Assembly (NCBI GenBank): GCA_002170875.2
Contig: NHHT02000004.1
Location: 7,760 to 18,188 of the forward strand
Reading direction: 5' to 3'
Length of the DNA: 10,429 nt
Source of the DNA: Pelagibacteraceae bacterium TMED170
GTDB lineage: Bacteria > Pseudomonadota > Alphaproteobacteria > Pelagibacterales > Pelagibacteraceae
Made by a program: the position numbers and the translations under genes. Positions within the stretch are counted from its first letter, which is position 1; each line of letters opens with the position of its first letter. The notes below the pieces were generated by a model. It saw nothing but the letters and a program-made list of their open reading frames with translations. It was not told the DNA's origin and did no database searches. Shown here piece after piece: positions 1-8,207 of the stretch.

Positions 1-284
1 TACAAAAACAAGTTAAAGGTATGCCTGGTCAAGAAAAAATGGTTATTGATTATTATCAAAAAAATCCCGCAGCAGCCCAAAGTTTAAGAAGTGCACTTTA
101 TGAAGATAAAATCATTTCACTATTAAAATCTAAAATTAAATTAACAAAGAAAGAGCTTTCAACAAAAGATGCTGAAGTTGTAATATCTAATTTTAATAAA
201 CCTAAAGATATAGAAAGCAAGAACAAACAAGCAAAATCCTCCTCTAAAAATAAAGCAAAATCAAAAAAAATTAGTAAAAAGTAA
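1..284 (+). CDS. tig: Trigger factor, C-terminal end (partial, 5' end outside window)
   Basis: This is the 3' end of a ribosome-associated chaperone and peptidyl-prolyl isomerase that binds nascent chains at the exit tunnel. The frame is open from the window edge (first full codon at 3) and encodes about 93 residues. The stretch KGMPGQEKMVIDYYQKNP followed by SLRSALYEDKI is the typical end of the trigger factor substrate-binding domain, where helices precede a conserved 'L+..i.E.K' segment. The last roughly 30 residues are a low-complexity Lys/Ser/Asn tail, probably disordered and strongly basic. Position just before clpP-clpX-lon matches the classic tig-clpP-clpX-lon order, which supports the call. 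The PPIase and ribosome-binding domains lie upstream of the window and cannot be checked. The downstream ATG at 21 is internal, not a start. Confidence 0.9.
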   Translation, partial: QKQVKGMPGQEKMVIDYYQKNPAAAQSLRSALYEDKIISLLKSKIKLTKKELSTKDAEVVISNFNKPKDIESKNKQAKSSSKNKAKSKKISKK

Positions 285-308
285 CCAATAGTTGTATAAA
301 CCATTATC

Positions 309-920
309 ATGAGTCGAATATTTGAAGATCAAATGAATAATTTAATCCCAATGGTTGTTGAACAAACAAGCAAGGGCGAGCGTTCTTATGATATTTATTC
401 AAGACTTTTAAAAGAAAGAATTGTTTTTTTAGTTGGGCCAGTCAATGACAGTGTAGCTTCTCTCGTTACTGCTCAACTTCTTTTTTTGGAGTCTGAGAGT
501 CCAAAAAAAGAGATTAACTTTTATATTAATAGTCCCGGTGGATTAGTTACTGCAGGTTTAGGTATTTACGATACTATGCAGTACATAACTTCTCCAGTAT
601 CAACTTTATGTATTGGCCAAGCTTCATCCATGGGATCTTTTTTATTAGCTGCTGGTGAAAAGGGAAAAAGATTTTCTTTGCCTAATTCAAGAATAATGGT
701 CCACCAACCTTCAGCTGGTTTTCAAGGTCAGGCTACTGATATCCAGATACATGCAAAAGAAATATTATCGTTAAAAGAAAGATTAAATAAACTTTATTCC
801 AAACATACAGGTAAATCGATCGAAGAAATCGGCAATGCTTTAGAGCGAGATAATTTTATGACAGCAGATGATGCAAAAAAATTCGGCATAATAGACTCTG
901 TGGTAGAAAAAAGAAAATGA
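309..920 (+). CDS. clpP: ATP-dependent Clp protease proteolytic subunit ClpP
   Basis: This is the serine peptidase that forms the tetradecameric barrel of the ClpXP protease in the cytoplasm. It is 203 residues long, close to the usual size. The catalytic triad is intact: Ser107 in GQASSMGS, His132 in MVHQPSAG and Asp181 in ERDNFM. The spacing is the same as E. coli Ser111/His136/Asp185 of the precursor. The segment [19 protein letters not shown] near residues 12-30 is the canonical N-terminal region that follows the short propeptide. The oxyanion-region motif INSPGG is at 73-78. The ATG at 309 was chosen because it leaves a short propeptide-like lead; Met9 is a possible alternative. No clear Shine-Dalgarno precedes it. 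The gene starts 24 nt after tig and lies upstream of its unfoldase partner clpX. Confidence 0.97.
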   Translation: MSRIFEDQMNNLIPMVVEQTSKGERSYDIYSRLLKERIVFLVGPVNDSVASLVTAQLLFLESESPKKEINFYINSPGGLVTAGLGIYDTMQYITSPVSTLCIGQASSMGSFLLAAGEKGKRFSLPNSRIMVHQPSAGFQGQATDIQIHAKEILSLKERLNKLYSKHTGKSIEEIGNALERDNFMTADDAKKFGIIDSVVEKRK

Positions 921-999
921 TACACAATATCTAGAACTGTACACAACTTACACTTGCTTAGTAAAATTCTAACATTTAATATTAATTTATTGATTCGAT

Positions 1000-2253
1000 A
1001 TGAGTGAAAAAAATAACAAAAATATACTTTACTGTTCTTTCTGCGGAAAAAGTCAGCATGAAGTAAGAAAGTTGATTGCTGGTCCAACTGTTTTCATATG
1101 TGATGAATGTGTCGAACTTTGTATGGATATTATCAAAGAAGAAAATAAAAGTTCTTTAATAAAAAATCAGGATGGAGTTCCTACTCCCAAAGAAATTTGT
1201 ACTGTATTAGATGAATATGTAATTGGTCAGAAATATGCAAAAGAAGTTTTATCTGTTGCTGTACATAATCATTACAAAAGATTAAATCATGAAACAAAAA
1301 ATAACAAAGAAGTTGAATTATCTAAATCAAATATTTTACTTGTTGGTCCTACCGGCTGTGGAAAAACACTTTTAGCACAAACTTTAGCAAGAATTTTAGA
1401 TGTTCCATTTACTATGGCTGACGCAACTACATTAACTGAAGCCGGATACGTTGGTGAGGATGTTGAAAATATTATTTTAAAGTTATTACAAGCCGCAGAC
1501 TATAATGTTGAAAAAGCTCAGAGAGGCATAGTCTACATTGATGAAGTTGATAAAATAAGTAGAAAGTCCGAAAACCCCTCGATAACTAGAGATGTTTCAG
1601 GTGAAGGTGTGCAACAAGCCTTATTAAAAATTATGGAAGGAACTGTTGCAAGTGTTCCACCTCAAGGTGGTAGAAAACATCCACAACAAGAATTTTTACA
1701 AGTTGATACAACTAATATCTTATTTATCTGTGGAGGTGCTTTTGCTGGACTTGATAAAATAATTGATAGAAGAGGAAAAGGTACTTCAATTGGCTTTGGT
1801 GCTGAAGTAAAAAATTATAAAGAAAATACACTAATAGATATAATGAAAAATTTGGAACCAGAGGATTTAATAAAATATGGTTTAATACCAGAATTTATTG
1901 GTAGAATGCCAATCATTTCTACTTTAAATGATTTAGATGAAAAATCTTTAATAAAGATTTTGACAGAGCCAAAAAATTCATTAATTAAACAATATAAGAG
2001 ATTATTTGAATTTGAAAATGTTGAACTTGAATTTAAAAATGAGGCGCTTGTAGAGATAGCAAAAAAAGCTATAAGAAAAAAAACAGGAGCAAGAGGCTTA
2101 AGGTCTATCTTAGAGACTATTCTTTTGAAAACTATGTTTGAATTACCTGAATTGGAAGATGTTTTAAGAGTAACCGTAGATAAATCTGCAGTTAAAAATG
2201 AATCTGATCCTATAGTCACATATGGCAAGAAACAATCAACATCTGTGGCGTAG
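1000..2253 (+). CDS. clpX: ClpX, ATP-dependent unfoldase subunit of ClpXP
   Basis: This is the AAA+ hexameric unfoldase that recognises tagged or damaged proteins and feeds them to ClpP. It has 417 residues against about 424 in E. coli. The N-terminal zinc-binding dimerisation domain has Cys12, Cys15, Cys34 and Cys37. Walker A is GPTGCGKT (116-123). Walker B is IVYIDEVDK (177-185, with Asp181/Glu182). The pore loop GYVG is at 149-152 and the RKH loop at 225-227. The IGF tripeptide at 264-266 is the loop that docks into ClpP, consistent with clpP next door. Sensor 2 is in GARGLRS (363-369). The start at 1000 places the first zinc cysteine at the usual distance. The 79-nt gap after clpP could hold a separate promoter, but I see no convincing one. 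Confidence 0.97.
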   Translation: MSEKNNKNILYCSFCGKSQHEVRKLIAGPTVFICDECVELCMDIIKEENKSSLIKNQDGVPTPKEICTVLDEYVIGQKYAKEVLSVAVHNHYKRLNHETKNNKEVELSKSNILLVGPTGCGKTLLAQTLARILDVPFTMADATTLTEAGYVGEDVENIILKLLQAADYNVEKAQRGIVYIDEVDKISRKSENPSITRDVSGEGVQQALLKIMEGTVASVPPQGGRKHPQQEFLQVDTTNILFICGGAFAGLDKIIDRRGKGTSIGFGAEVKNYKENTLIDIMKNLEPEDLIKYGLIPEFIGRMPIISTLNDLDEKSLIKILTEPKNSLIKQYKRLFEFENVELEFKNEALVEIAKKAIRKKTGARGLRSILETILLKTMFELPELEDVLRVTVDKSAVKNESDPIVTYGKKQSTSVA

Positions 2254-2269
2254 TAGACAAATAAGTTTC

Positions 2270-2299
2270 TTGATATTTAAACCAAAATTACCATATAAG
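2270..2299 (+). promoter_or_regulatory. Candidate lon promoter close to the start codon
   Basis: The 51-nt gap between clpX and lon contains TTGATA (2270-2275), an 18-nt spacer and TATAAG (2294-2299), each 5/6 to the sigma-70 consensus. The same stretch can be read as a heat-shock-like pair, CTTGAT (2269-2274), 16 nt, CCATAT (2291-2296), loosely like RpoH promoters. Either reading puts transcription start within a few bases of the lon ATG at 2305, so the transcript would have almost no leader. Chance matches are common in AT-rich DNA, so this is tentative. Confidence 0.4.
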
Positions 2300-2304
2300 T
2301 ATAT

Positions 2305-4692
2305 ATGGAAAAAATTAATTCTAAACCGCTATTACCGCTAAGAGATATAGTTGTATTTCCTTCTATGGTTACACCTTTGTTTGTAGGAAGGGAAAAATCA
2401 ATCAAGGCGCTTCAGGAAGTTATGAAAAATGATAAGTCTATTATTCTTGTAACTCAAAAAAATTCAGAAATAGACGATCCTCAAATTAAGGACATATATG
2501 GATATGGCTGTCTAAGCAAAGTCCTTCAATTACTTAAGTTGCCAGATGGTACAGTAAAAGTGTTAATCGAAAGCCAAAAAAGAGTAAAAATTTTAGAAAT
2601 AAATACTGAAGAAGAAAATTATTTAAGCTGTAATGTAGAAATTTCAGAGGACAGTAATAAATCAAAAGACTCGGAAGTTTATGCTCAAAATCTTTTAAAA
2701 AAATTTGAGAAACTCATAATTTTAAACAAAAAAGATTTATCTGACTCAATTAATACAATTAAAAAAATTAAAGATCCTTCCCAAATAGCTGATAATATTG
2801 CTGCAAACTTAAATTTAGAAATATTTGTAAAACAATCATTGCTTGAAACTACTGATTTAAAGAAAAGACTCGAAAAAATTTATGATTTAGTTAACAAAGA
2901 AACAAGTGTTATTTCTGTTGAGAAAAAGATAAGGGGAAGAGTTAAAAATCAAATGGAAAAAACACAAAGAGAATATTATTTAAATGAACAATTGAAAGCT
3001 ATACAAAAAGAATTAGGGGAAATAGACGAAGGTAAAGACGAGATAATGGGTTTATCTAAAGCTATTGAAAAAGCTAAAATGCCTAAGTTAGTTCAAGAAA
3101 AATGTTTATCAGAATTAAAAAAATTAAAATCTATGAGTCCTATGTCTGCAGAAGCGACAGTAGTAAGAAATTATTTAGACTGGATGACGGAAATACCTTG
3201 GTCTAGTAAAAGTAAAATAAACACTAATTTATCTGATGCTCAAAAAATTTTAGATGAAGACCATTATGGTTTAGAAAAAGTTAAAGAACGAATAATCGAG
3301 TTTTTAGCAGTTCAAAAGAGAATACAAAAAATGAAAGGTCCAATTCTATGTCTTGTTGGACCTCCAGGCGTAGGAAAAACATCTTTAGGTAAATCTATTG
3401 CTAAAGCCACGGGTAGAAAATTTATAAGAATGTCCCTTGGAGGAACTAGAGATGAAGCAGAAATACGTGGACATAGAAGAACTTATATAGGTTCTTTACC
3501 TGGTAAAATAATACAAATGATGAAAAAAGCTGGAACCAAAAATCCTCTTTTTTTATTAGATGAAATTGATAAAGTTGGAAACGATTACAGAGGCGATCCT
3601 TCATCAGCACTGCTAGAAGCTCTCGATCCAGAACAAAATAAAGAATTTGGTGACCATTATTTAGAGGTCGATTACGATTTATCGGATGTAATGTTCGTAA
3701 CTACAGCTAACACATTAAATATACTCCCACCTTTATTAGATAGAATGGAGGTTATAAGAATTCCTGGGTATACAGAGGATGAAAAAGTAAACATTTCTCA
3801 AAAATATTTAATTCCTAAACAAAGTGAAAATAATGGACTAAAAAAAACAGAGTGGAAAATTAGTGAAAATATTAATAGAAAAATTATTAGACATTATACA
3901 AGAGAGTCAGGTGTTAGAAACTTGGAGAGAGAGATATCTAAAATAGCTAGAAAAACTGTTAAAAAATTAGACGCTAAGGAAAAGACAAACAACCCCCTTA
4001 AAGAGGCCGACTTAAAAAAATATTTAGGTGTAGAAAAGTTTAACTATGGAGAAATAGAAGATCAAAATAGAGTGGGCGTTGTAACTGGGTTGGCGTGGAC
4101 AGAGGTAGGAGGAGAAATTTTAAAAATTGAATCAGTTATTATGCCAGGCAAAGGAAAGATGCAAATTACAGGGAAACTCGGTGAGGTAATGCAAGAGTCA
4201 GTTAAAGCCGCTAAATCTTACATAAGATCAAAAAGTTTAGATTACGGAATTATTCCACCTTTATTTGAAAAAAAAGATTTTCACATACACGTTCCTGAAG
4301 GAGCCACTCCAAAAGACGGGCCTTCAGCCGGAATTGGAATGGTTACATCAATAATTTCAGCTATTACTGAAATACCCGTTGATAAAAATGTTGCCATGAC
4401 AGGTGAGATTACGCTTAGAGGAATTGTTTTACCAATTGGTGGTTTAAAAGAAAAACTTTTGGCAGCACATAGAGCTGGAATCAAAAAAGTTTTAATACCT
4501 TTTGAAAATAAAAAAGATTTAGCTGAAATACCGAATATAATTAAAAATAGCATTAATATTATACCTGTTAAAAATGTTGATGAAGTTTTAAAAATAGCTT
4601 TGAAAAAACCTTTAAAAAGAATTGAATGGGTTGAGGTAGAAAAAATTAGCAAAAGTAGAGATCAAAAAAGCGCAACTAGCAGCAGACATTAG
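2305..4692 (+). CDS. lon: ATP-dependent protease La (Lon)
   Basis: This is the homo-oligomeric cytoplasmic AAA+ serine protease for misfolded and short-lived regulatory proteins. It has 795 residues against about 784 in E. coli. The LON substrate-binding N domain covers roughly residues 6-200 ([20 protein letters not shown] at its start), followed by a helical region. The AAA+ module has Walker A GPPGVGKT (352-359) and Walker [10 protein letters not shown] (415-423). The C-terminal peptidase domain covers about 590-780 and carries a Ser-Lys dyad. Ser674 lies in PKDGPSAG and Lys717 in GGLKEK, 43 residues later as in E. coli Ser679/Lys722. The LPLRD motif is at its normal distance from the chosen ATG. 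A short Lys/Ser-rich tail ends the protein. The TAG stop lies against the stop of the convergent glycosyltransferase gene. The gene is intact and is the last of the quality-control block. Confidence 0.97.
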   Translation: MEKINSKPLLPLRDIVVFPSMVTPLFVGREKSIKALQEVMKNDKSIILVTQKNSEIDDPQIKDIYGYGCLSKVLQLLKLPDGTVKVLIESQKRVKILEINTEEENYLSCNVEISEDSNKSKDSEVYAQNLLKKFEKLIILNKKDLSDSINTIKKIKDPSQIADNIAANLNLEIFVKQSLLETTDLKKRLEKIYDLVNKETSVISVEKKIRGRVKNQMEKTQREYYLNEQLKAIQKELGEIDEGKDEIMGLSKAIEKAKMPKLVQEKCLSELKKLKSMSPMSAEATVVRNYLDWMTEIPWSSKSKINTNLSDAQKILDEDHYGLEKVKERIIEFLAVQKRIQKMKGPILCLVGPPGVGKTSLGKSIAKATGRKFIRMSLGGTRDEAEIRGHRRTYIGSLPGKIIQMMKKAGTKNPLFLLDEIDKVGNDYRGDPSSALLEALDPEQNKEFGDHYLEVDYDLSDVMFVTTANTLNILPPLLDRMEVIRIPGYTEDEKVNISQKYLIPKQSENNGLKKTEWKISENINRKIIRHYTRESGVRNLEREISKIARKTVKKLDAKEKTNNPLKEADLKKYLGVEKFNYGEIEDQNRVGVVTGLAWTEVGGEILKIESVIMPGKGKMQITGKLGEVMQESVKAAKSYIRSKSLDYGIIPPLFEKKDFHIHVPEGATPKDGPSAGIGMVTSIISAITEIPVDKNVAMTGEITLRGIVLPIGGLKEKLLAAHRAGIKKVLIPFENKKDLAEIPNIIKNSINIIPVKNVDEVLKIALKKPLKRIEWVEVEKISKSRDQKSATSSRH

Positions 4693-5579
4693 TCAAGCCA
4701 ACCTTTGTATTTTGATAAATTTGAACTTAAATAATTAGGAAGTAATTCATTTGATATTTTTTTAAGTTTAGACTTTCCGGACCATTTATACCCTTTTTGA
4801 TCAATATTATGATCATACATAACTCTCTTTTCATTAATAAGTTTTTTAATATCGTTTATTTTTAAACCACTTTCCTCAAATTCATAATGATGTGCAAAAT
4901 TTAGTAATTTTTTTTCTAATTCTTCTGGAGATCTAATGCACGTAAAATGCCAACCTCCATTATTAATATAGAAAATATCACTATATTTTTTTTTTGAAAA
5001 CCACACGTCTACTCTTAACTTTGAATATTTTTTTGATTTTATATTTCTTAACCATTGCGGAGAGATAAAACTTTTTTTTTTACAAGCTTTAGAACCAAAC
5101 CAACTAAAATTTTCATAAAGTAAATTTAACTTATAATAAAACATTTTTTGTTTGAAAAAAATTAATTTGTTATCAATACTTCTTAAGTCTACTTCATTTA
5201 AATTTGGTATTTCATCTAAATCACTGATTAAAATTAGATCATCATCTAATGTTTCTTTAAGACCTTCACTTAAACTTTCTCTTTGATAATAATCTCTTGC
5301 CATACCATTTAATATTAATTTTTCACCTCTTTTTTCAACTGTATCACTATCTTTTAAATTCATGATGGTTGGTGGATGTTTGTCTACAACTACATAATTT
5401 ATTTTATCTTTAAATTTTTTAAAATTATTAATGTCAAAATTGAGTTTTTTTTTACTACCATTATGAGTATATGTGGCTTCAGTGATAACAAACTTTTTTA
5501 CGTAGTCATTTAAAACGTTAAGTCTTAAATCTAACAACATGTCCTCGTCAAAATACATGAAACAATCGTAGATATTCAT
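4689..5579 (-). CDS. Glycosyltransferase family 17-like protein
   Basis: This is a probable glycosyltransferase of the GT17 group (named after beta-1,4-mannosyl-glycoprotein N-acetylglucosaminyltransferase), likely acting on a cell-surface glycan; donor and acceptor are unknown. From the first ATG it has 296 residues. The start [20 protein letters not shown], the [11 protein letters not shown] segment (31-41), RDYYQRESL (95-103), the acidic SDLDEIPN motif (119-126, a DxD-like metal/nucleotide-sugar site) and GGWHF (208-212) together are the family's hallmark order. No signal peptide or membrane segment is seen, so it is probably cytosolic. The frame stays open upstream to a TTG at 5621, but the ATG at 5579 fits the family's N-terminus and leaves a 55-nt divergent intergenic region. 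Its stop overlaps the lon stop by 3 nt on the opposite strand. GC is low (about 22% in a hand-counted 240-nt block). Confidence 0.85.
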   Translation of the reverse strand: MNIYDCFMYFDEDMLLDLRLNVLNDYVKKFVITEATYTHNGSKKKLNFDINNFKKFKDKINYVVVDKHPPTIMNLKDSDTVEKRGEKLILNGMARDYYQRESLSEGLKETLDDDLILISDLDEIPNLNEVDLRSIDNKLIFFKQKMFYYKLNLLYENFSWFGSKACKKKSFISPQWLRNIKSKKYSKLRVDVWFSKKKYSDIFYINNGGWHFTCIRSPEELEKKLLNFAHHYEFEESGLKINDIKKLINEKRVMYDHNIDQKGYKWSGKSKLKKISNELLPNYLSSNLSKYKGWLD

Positions 5580-5634
5580 TAAGATTGAGTTATAATAAAA
5601 ATTAATATATGTAAATCTCAAAATTTAGATCTAA
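5580..5634. promoter_or_regulatory. Divergent intergenic region with overlapping candidate -10 boxes
   Basis: This 55-nt gap separates the start codons of the glycosyltransferase (-) and the sugar-modifying fusion gene (+). On the + strand a perfect TATAAT lies at 5591-5596, 38 nt before the ATG at 5635, but without a good -35 box. On the - strand TTGAGA (complement of 5616-5621), an 18-nt spacer and TATTAT (complement of 5592-5597) precede the ATG at 5579 by 12 nt. The two -10 boxes occupy nearly the same bases, so transcription in the two directions could be mutually exclusive. Confidence is low because the DNA is so AT-rich. Confidence 0.35.
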
Positions 5635-8190
5635 ATGAAAAAAAATATAATTATTACTGGAGGTCTGGGATATATAGGAACAGAACTCTGTAAAATTTAC
5701 TCTGGAATTAGCTGGAATAATAAGATTACTGTTATAGATAATAGATTTATTTCAGAGCGTGTTAACCAGCTTAGAAATTGGAATATAAATTTCGTACAAG
5801 GAGATATTCTTGATAAAGAATTAATTAATAAGCATTGTAGAGAGGCTGACATCATTCATCACCTGGCTGGAATTACTGATGTTCCTAGAGTGAAAAGTGA
5901 AAGCAACGAAACCAATGATAAAAAAATTAAATTAGTTGCTGAGGAAGGTACTCAAAATATACTTAATGCAATGAGCAATAAGTGTAAAATAATTCTTCCA
6001 TCAACCCATGTAGTTTATGAAGGAATTACAGAGGTGAAGAATGATATTCTTGAAAATGAACAAACTAAACCTATCCTTTCTTATGCAGCATCAAAAGCTA
6101 TTAATGAAGAACAATTAAAAAAATCTGGAAAAAACTATATTATTTTAAGACTAGGTTCTGTTTATGGTTATTCAAGTGATACAGCACGAATTGATATAAT
6201 GCCTAATTTGTTTTCAAAAATTACCTCTCAAAATGGTGTTTTAAAACTTTTTGCTGGAGGAAGACAAATAAAAAGTTTAGTTCCCTTAATCGATGTAGCC
6301 AGATGTTTTAAATTTATGGAAGAGAGAGATGATATCTCTTCTGATATTTTTAATTTGACCAAAGACACAGTCACGGTAAAAGATGTAGCTGAAATATGTA
6401 AAAAACATAATTCAAAAGTAGAGCTAAGAGAAACAAATGATGAAATACCCAATTTAGGATTTTCGTTATCTAATTCAAAAATATTAAAGACAGGCTTTAA
6501 ATTTCTTTATGCTTTAGATGAAAGCATAAAAGAAATGATCTATAAATGGTCAAAACAAGATTTAATAAAAGATTTAGAACATGTTAGGAATGGTGAAAAT
6601 GAATTTATCGACTCTAGAGGAAAAATAAGCAATCATGAGCTTACAGAGCCAATAAACTTAATAGGTTTGATAAACTCTAAAAAAGGAACAATAAGAGCAA
6701 ACCACTATCATCCGTTGCAAGAACAGAAATGTTTGTTCACTAAAGGTCAGATAATAGAAGTATTTCAAGATATACTTAACCCTAACTCACCTAAGATAAC
6801 GCAAGTAGTAAATGAAGGTCAATTATCAATTATAAAACCAAATGTAGCCCACACAATGGTTTTTACAAAAGATACTGTCTTTTTAAATTTAGTTAGAGGA
6901 GAAAGAGAGCATAAAAATTATGGTATCACGCATACAATAAAACATAATTTTGTTGATGAGAAAGAAAAAGATTTACTGCTCAAATCGTATAAGTTTGATT
7001 GTAGAGCGTGTGGAAATACTAACCTTAAAAGAGTCGTATCGCTTGGATACCAACCACTTGCAAATAATTTATTAAACAAAAAAGATCAGAAATGTGAACT
7101 TTATCCTTTAGAGGTTAATTACTGTAATGAATGTCATAACTGTCAACTTTCTGTTACAGTTGATCCAAGAAAGATGTTTTCAAATTATCTTTATACATCA
7201 TCAACATCACCATCATTTAGAAATCATTTTGTTAATGCAGCAAATCAATATATTAAAGATTTTAATTTAAATTCAAAAAAATCCTACATTTTAGATATAG
7301 GAAGCAATGATGGAGTAGCCTTAAAGCCTTTTAAAGATTTAAATTTTAAAAAAATTTTGGGTGTTGAACCTGCAAAAAATTTAGCAAAACTAGCAAATAA
7401 AAATAAAATAAAAACATTAAATTGTTTTTTAGAAAAAAAAGTATTAAAAAAAATTAAAAAAAATGCTGATATTATTTTAGCTTCGAATGTTTTTGCTCAC
7501 TCAGATAAATTAAAAGAAATGGCTGAGTGTATGTTGAAATTACTTAATAAAAATGGAGTTATAATAATAGAAGTTCAATATTTATTAAATACTTTAAAAG
7601 ATTTAACTTTTGATAACATTTATCATGAACATTATAATTATTGGTCGCTCACATCATTAGTCAATTTTTTTAGTCAATTTAATTCTAAAATATTTAGAGC
7701 AGAAAAAGTTAATACTCACGGTGGGTCTTTACGAATATATATATCGAAAAATAAAAAGAAGAAAATCGAGTCTAATGTTAAAAAATTATTAGTAGAAGAA
7801 GAAAATTTTGGAATTAAAAAATATAAAACTTATCAAGAATTTGGAGAAAAAGTTTATAAGATTAGAGATAATGTAATTAAAAATATTAAATATTTAAAAA
7901 ATAAAGGTAATAAAATTGTTGGATATGGCTCACCTGCTAAAGCTACAACCGCTTTAAATTTTTTTGGTATTTCAAGCGAAATTGATTTTATTGTTGAGGA
8001 TAATAAATTAAAACATGGCAAGTTTGTTCCGGGTGTTAAAATTCCGATTAAATCTAAAGCTAGCGTTACATCTAAAGATCAAACTATTTTAGTATTAGCG
8101 TGGAATTTTTTTGATGAAATAAAAAAAAGTAATAAAGATTTATCTAATAAATTTATTAGTATAAAAGAATTAGAAAATAAAATTGATTAA
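5635..8190 (+). CDS. Three-domain sugar enzyme: extended SDR, cupin and zinc-type C-methyltransferase
   Basis: This 851-residue protein likely modifies a nucleotide-linked deoxysugar in the cytoplasm. Residues 1-310 form an extended SDR (epimerase/dehydratase/reductase) with TGGLGYIG (8-15) for NAD(P) binding, Ser123/Thr124 and the YAASK pair Tyr150/Lys154. Residues about 311-445 form a cupin with His357, His359, Glu363 and His406 as probable metal ligands. Residues about 453-851 match NDP-hexose C-methyltransferases of the TylC3/TcaB9 type. They have zinc cysteines 456/459 and 497/500, the PLAN segment (474-477), the SAM loop LDIGSNDG (553-560), the HEHY motif (664-667) and a C-terminal domain with HGGSLRIY (695-702) and GYGSPAKA (763-770). 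SDR plus cupin resembles the architecture of CapF, in which the cupin epimerises and the SDR reduces. A linked C-methylation, epimerisation and reduction is inferred. No RmlA/RmlB-type precursor enzymes are in the window. No stop codon or frameshift separates the domains. Confidence 0.88.
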   Translation: MKKNIIITGGLGYIGTELCKIYSGISWNNKITVIDNRFISERVNQLRNWNINFVQGDILDKELINKHCREADIIHHLAGITDVPRVKSESNETNDKKIKLVAEEGTQNILNAMSNKCKIILPSTHVVYEGITEVKNDILENEQTKPILSYAASKAINEEQLKKSGKNYIILRLGSVYGYSSDTARIDIMPNLFSKITSQNGVLKLFAGGRQIKSLVPLIDVARCFKFMEERDDISSDIFNLTKDTVTVKDVAEICKKHNSKVELRETNDEIPNLGFSLSNSKILKTGFKFLYALDESIKEMIYKWSKQDLIKDLEHVRNGENEFIDSRGKISNHELTEPINLIGLINSKKGTIRANHYHPLQEQKCLFTKGQIIEVFQDILNPNSPKITQVVNEGQLSIIKPNVAHTMVFTKDTVFLNLVRGEREHKNYGITHTIKHNFVDEKEKDLLLKSYKFDCRACGNTNLKRVVSLGYQPLANNLLNKKDQKCELYPLEVNYCNECHNCQLSVTVDPRKMFSNYLYTSSTSPSFRNHFVNAANQYIKDFNLNSKKSYILDIGSNDGVALKPFKDLNFKKILGVEPAKNLAKLANKNKIKTLNCFLEKKVLKKIKKNADIILASNVFAHSDKLKEMAECMLKLLNKNGVIIIEVQYLLNTLKDLTFDNIYHEHYNYWSLTSLVNFFSQFNSKIFRAEKVNTHGGSLRIYISKNKKKKIESNVKKLLVEEENFGIKKYKTYQEFGEKVYKIRDNVIKNIKYLKNKGNKIVGYGSPAKATTALNFFGISSEIDFIVEDNKLKHGKFVPGVKIPIKSKASVTSKDQTILVLAWNFFDEIKKSNKDLSNKFISIKELENKID

Positions 8191-8207
8191 TTAAAAGATT
8201 ATTTTTA

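Noticed and set aside
794..1087. Minus-strand open frame spanning the clpP-clpX gap
   Set aside because: It overlaps both conserved genes and has no family resemblance.
1815..2228. Open frame on the minus strand opposite clpX
   Set aside because: It is antisense to a well-conserved clpX region, has no recognisable domain, and its Ser/Phe/Ile-rich composition is the expected mirror of Lys/Glu/Asn codons.
4281..4652. Open frame on the minus strand opposite the lon protease domain
   Set aside because: It overlaps the catalytic domain of lon, and the hydrophobic composition is a by-product of antisense reading. No start signal is seen.
5580..5621. Fourteen-residue N-terminal extension of the glycosyltransferase from a TTG at 5621
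   Set aside because: It would leave only 13 nt to the divergent gene, and the ATG at 5579 gives the family-like beginning [12 protein letters not shown].
6228..6452. Minus-strand open frame inside the SDR domain
   Set aside because: It is short, antisense, and without a domain or ribosome-binding site.
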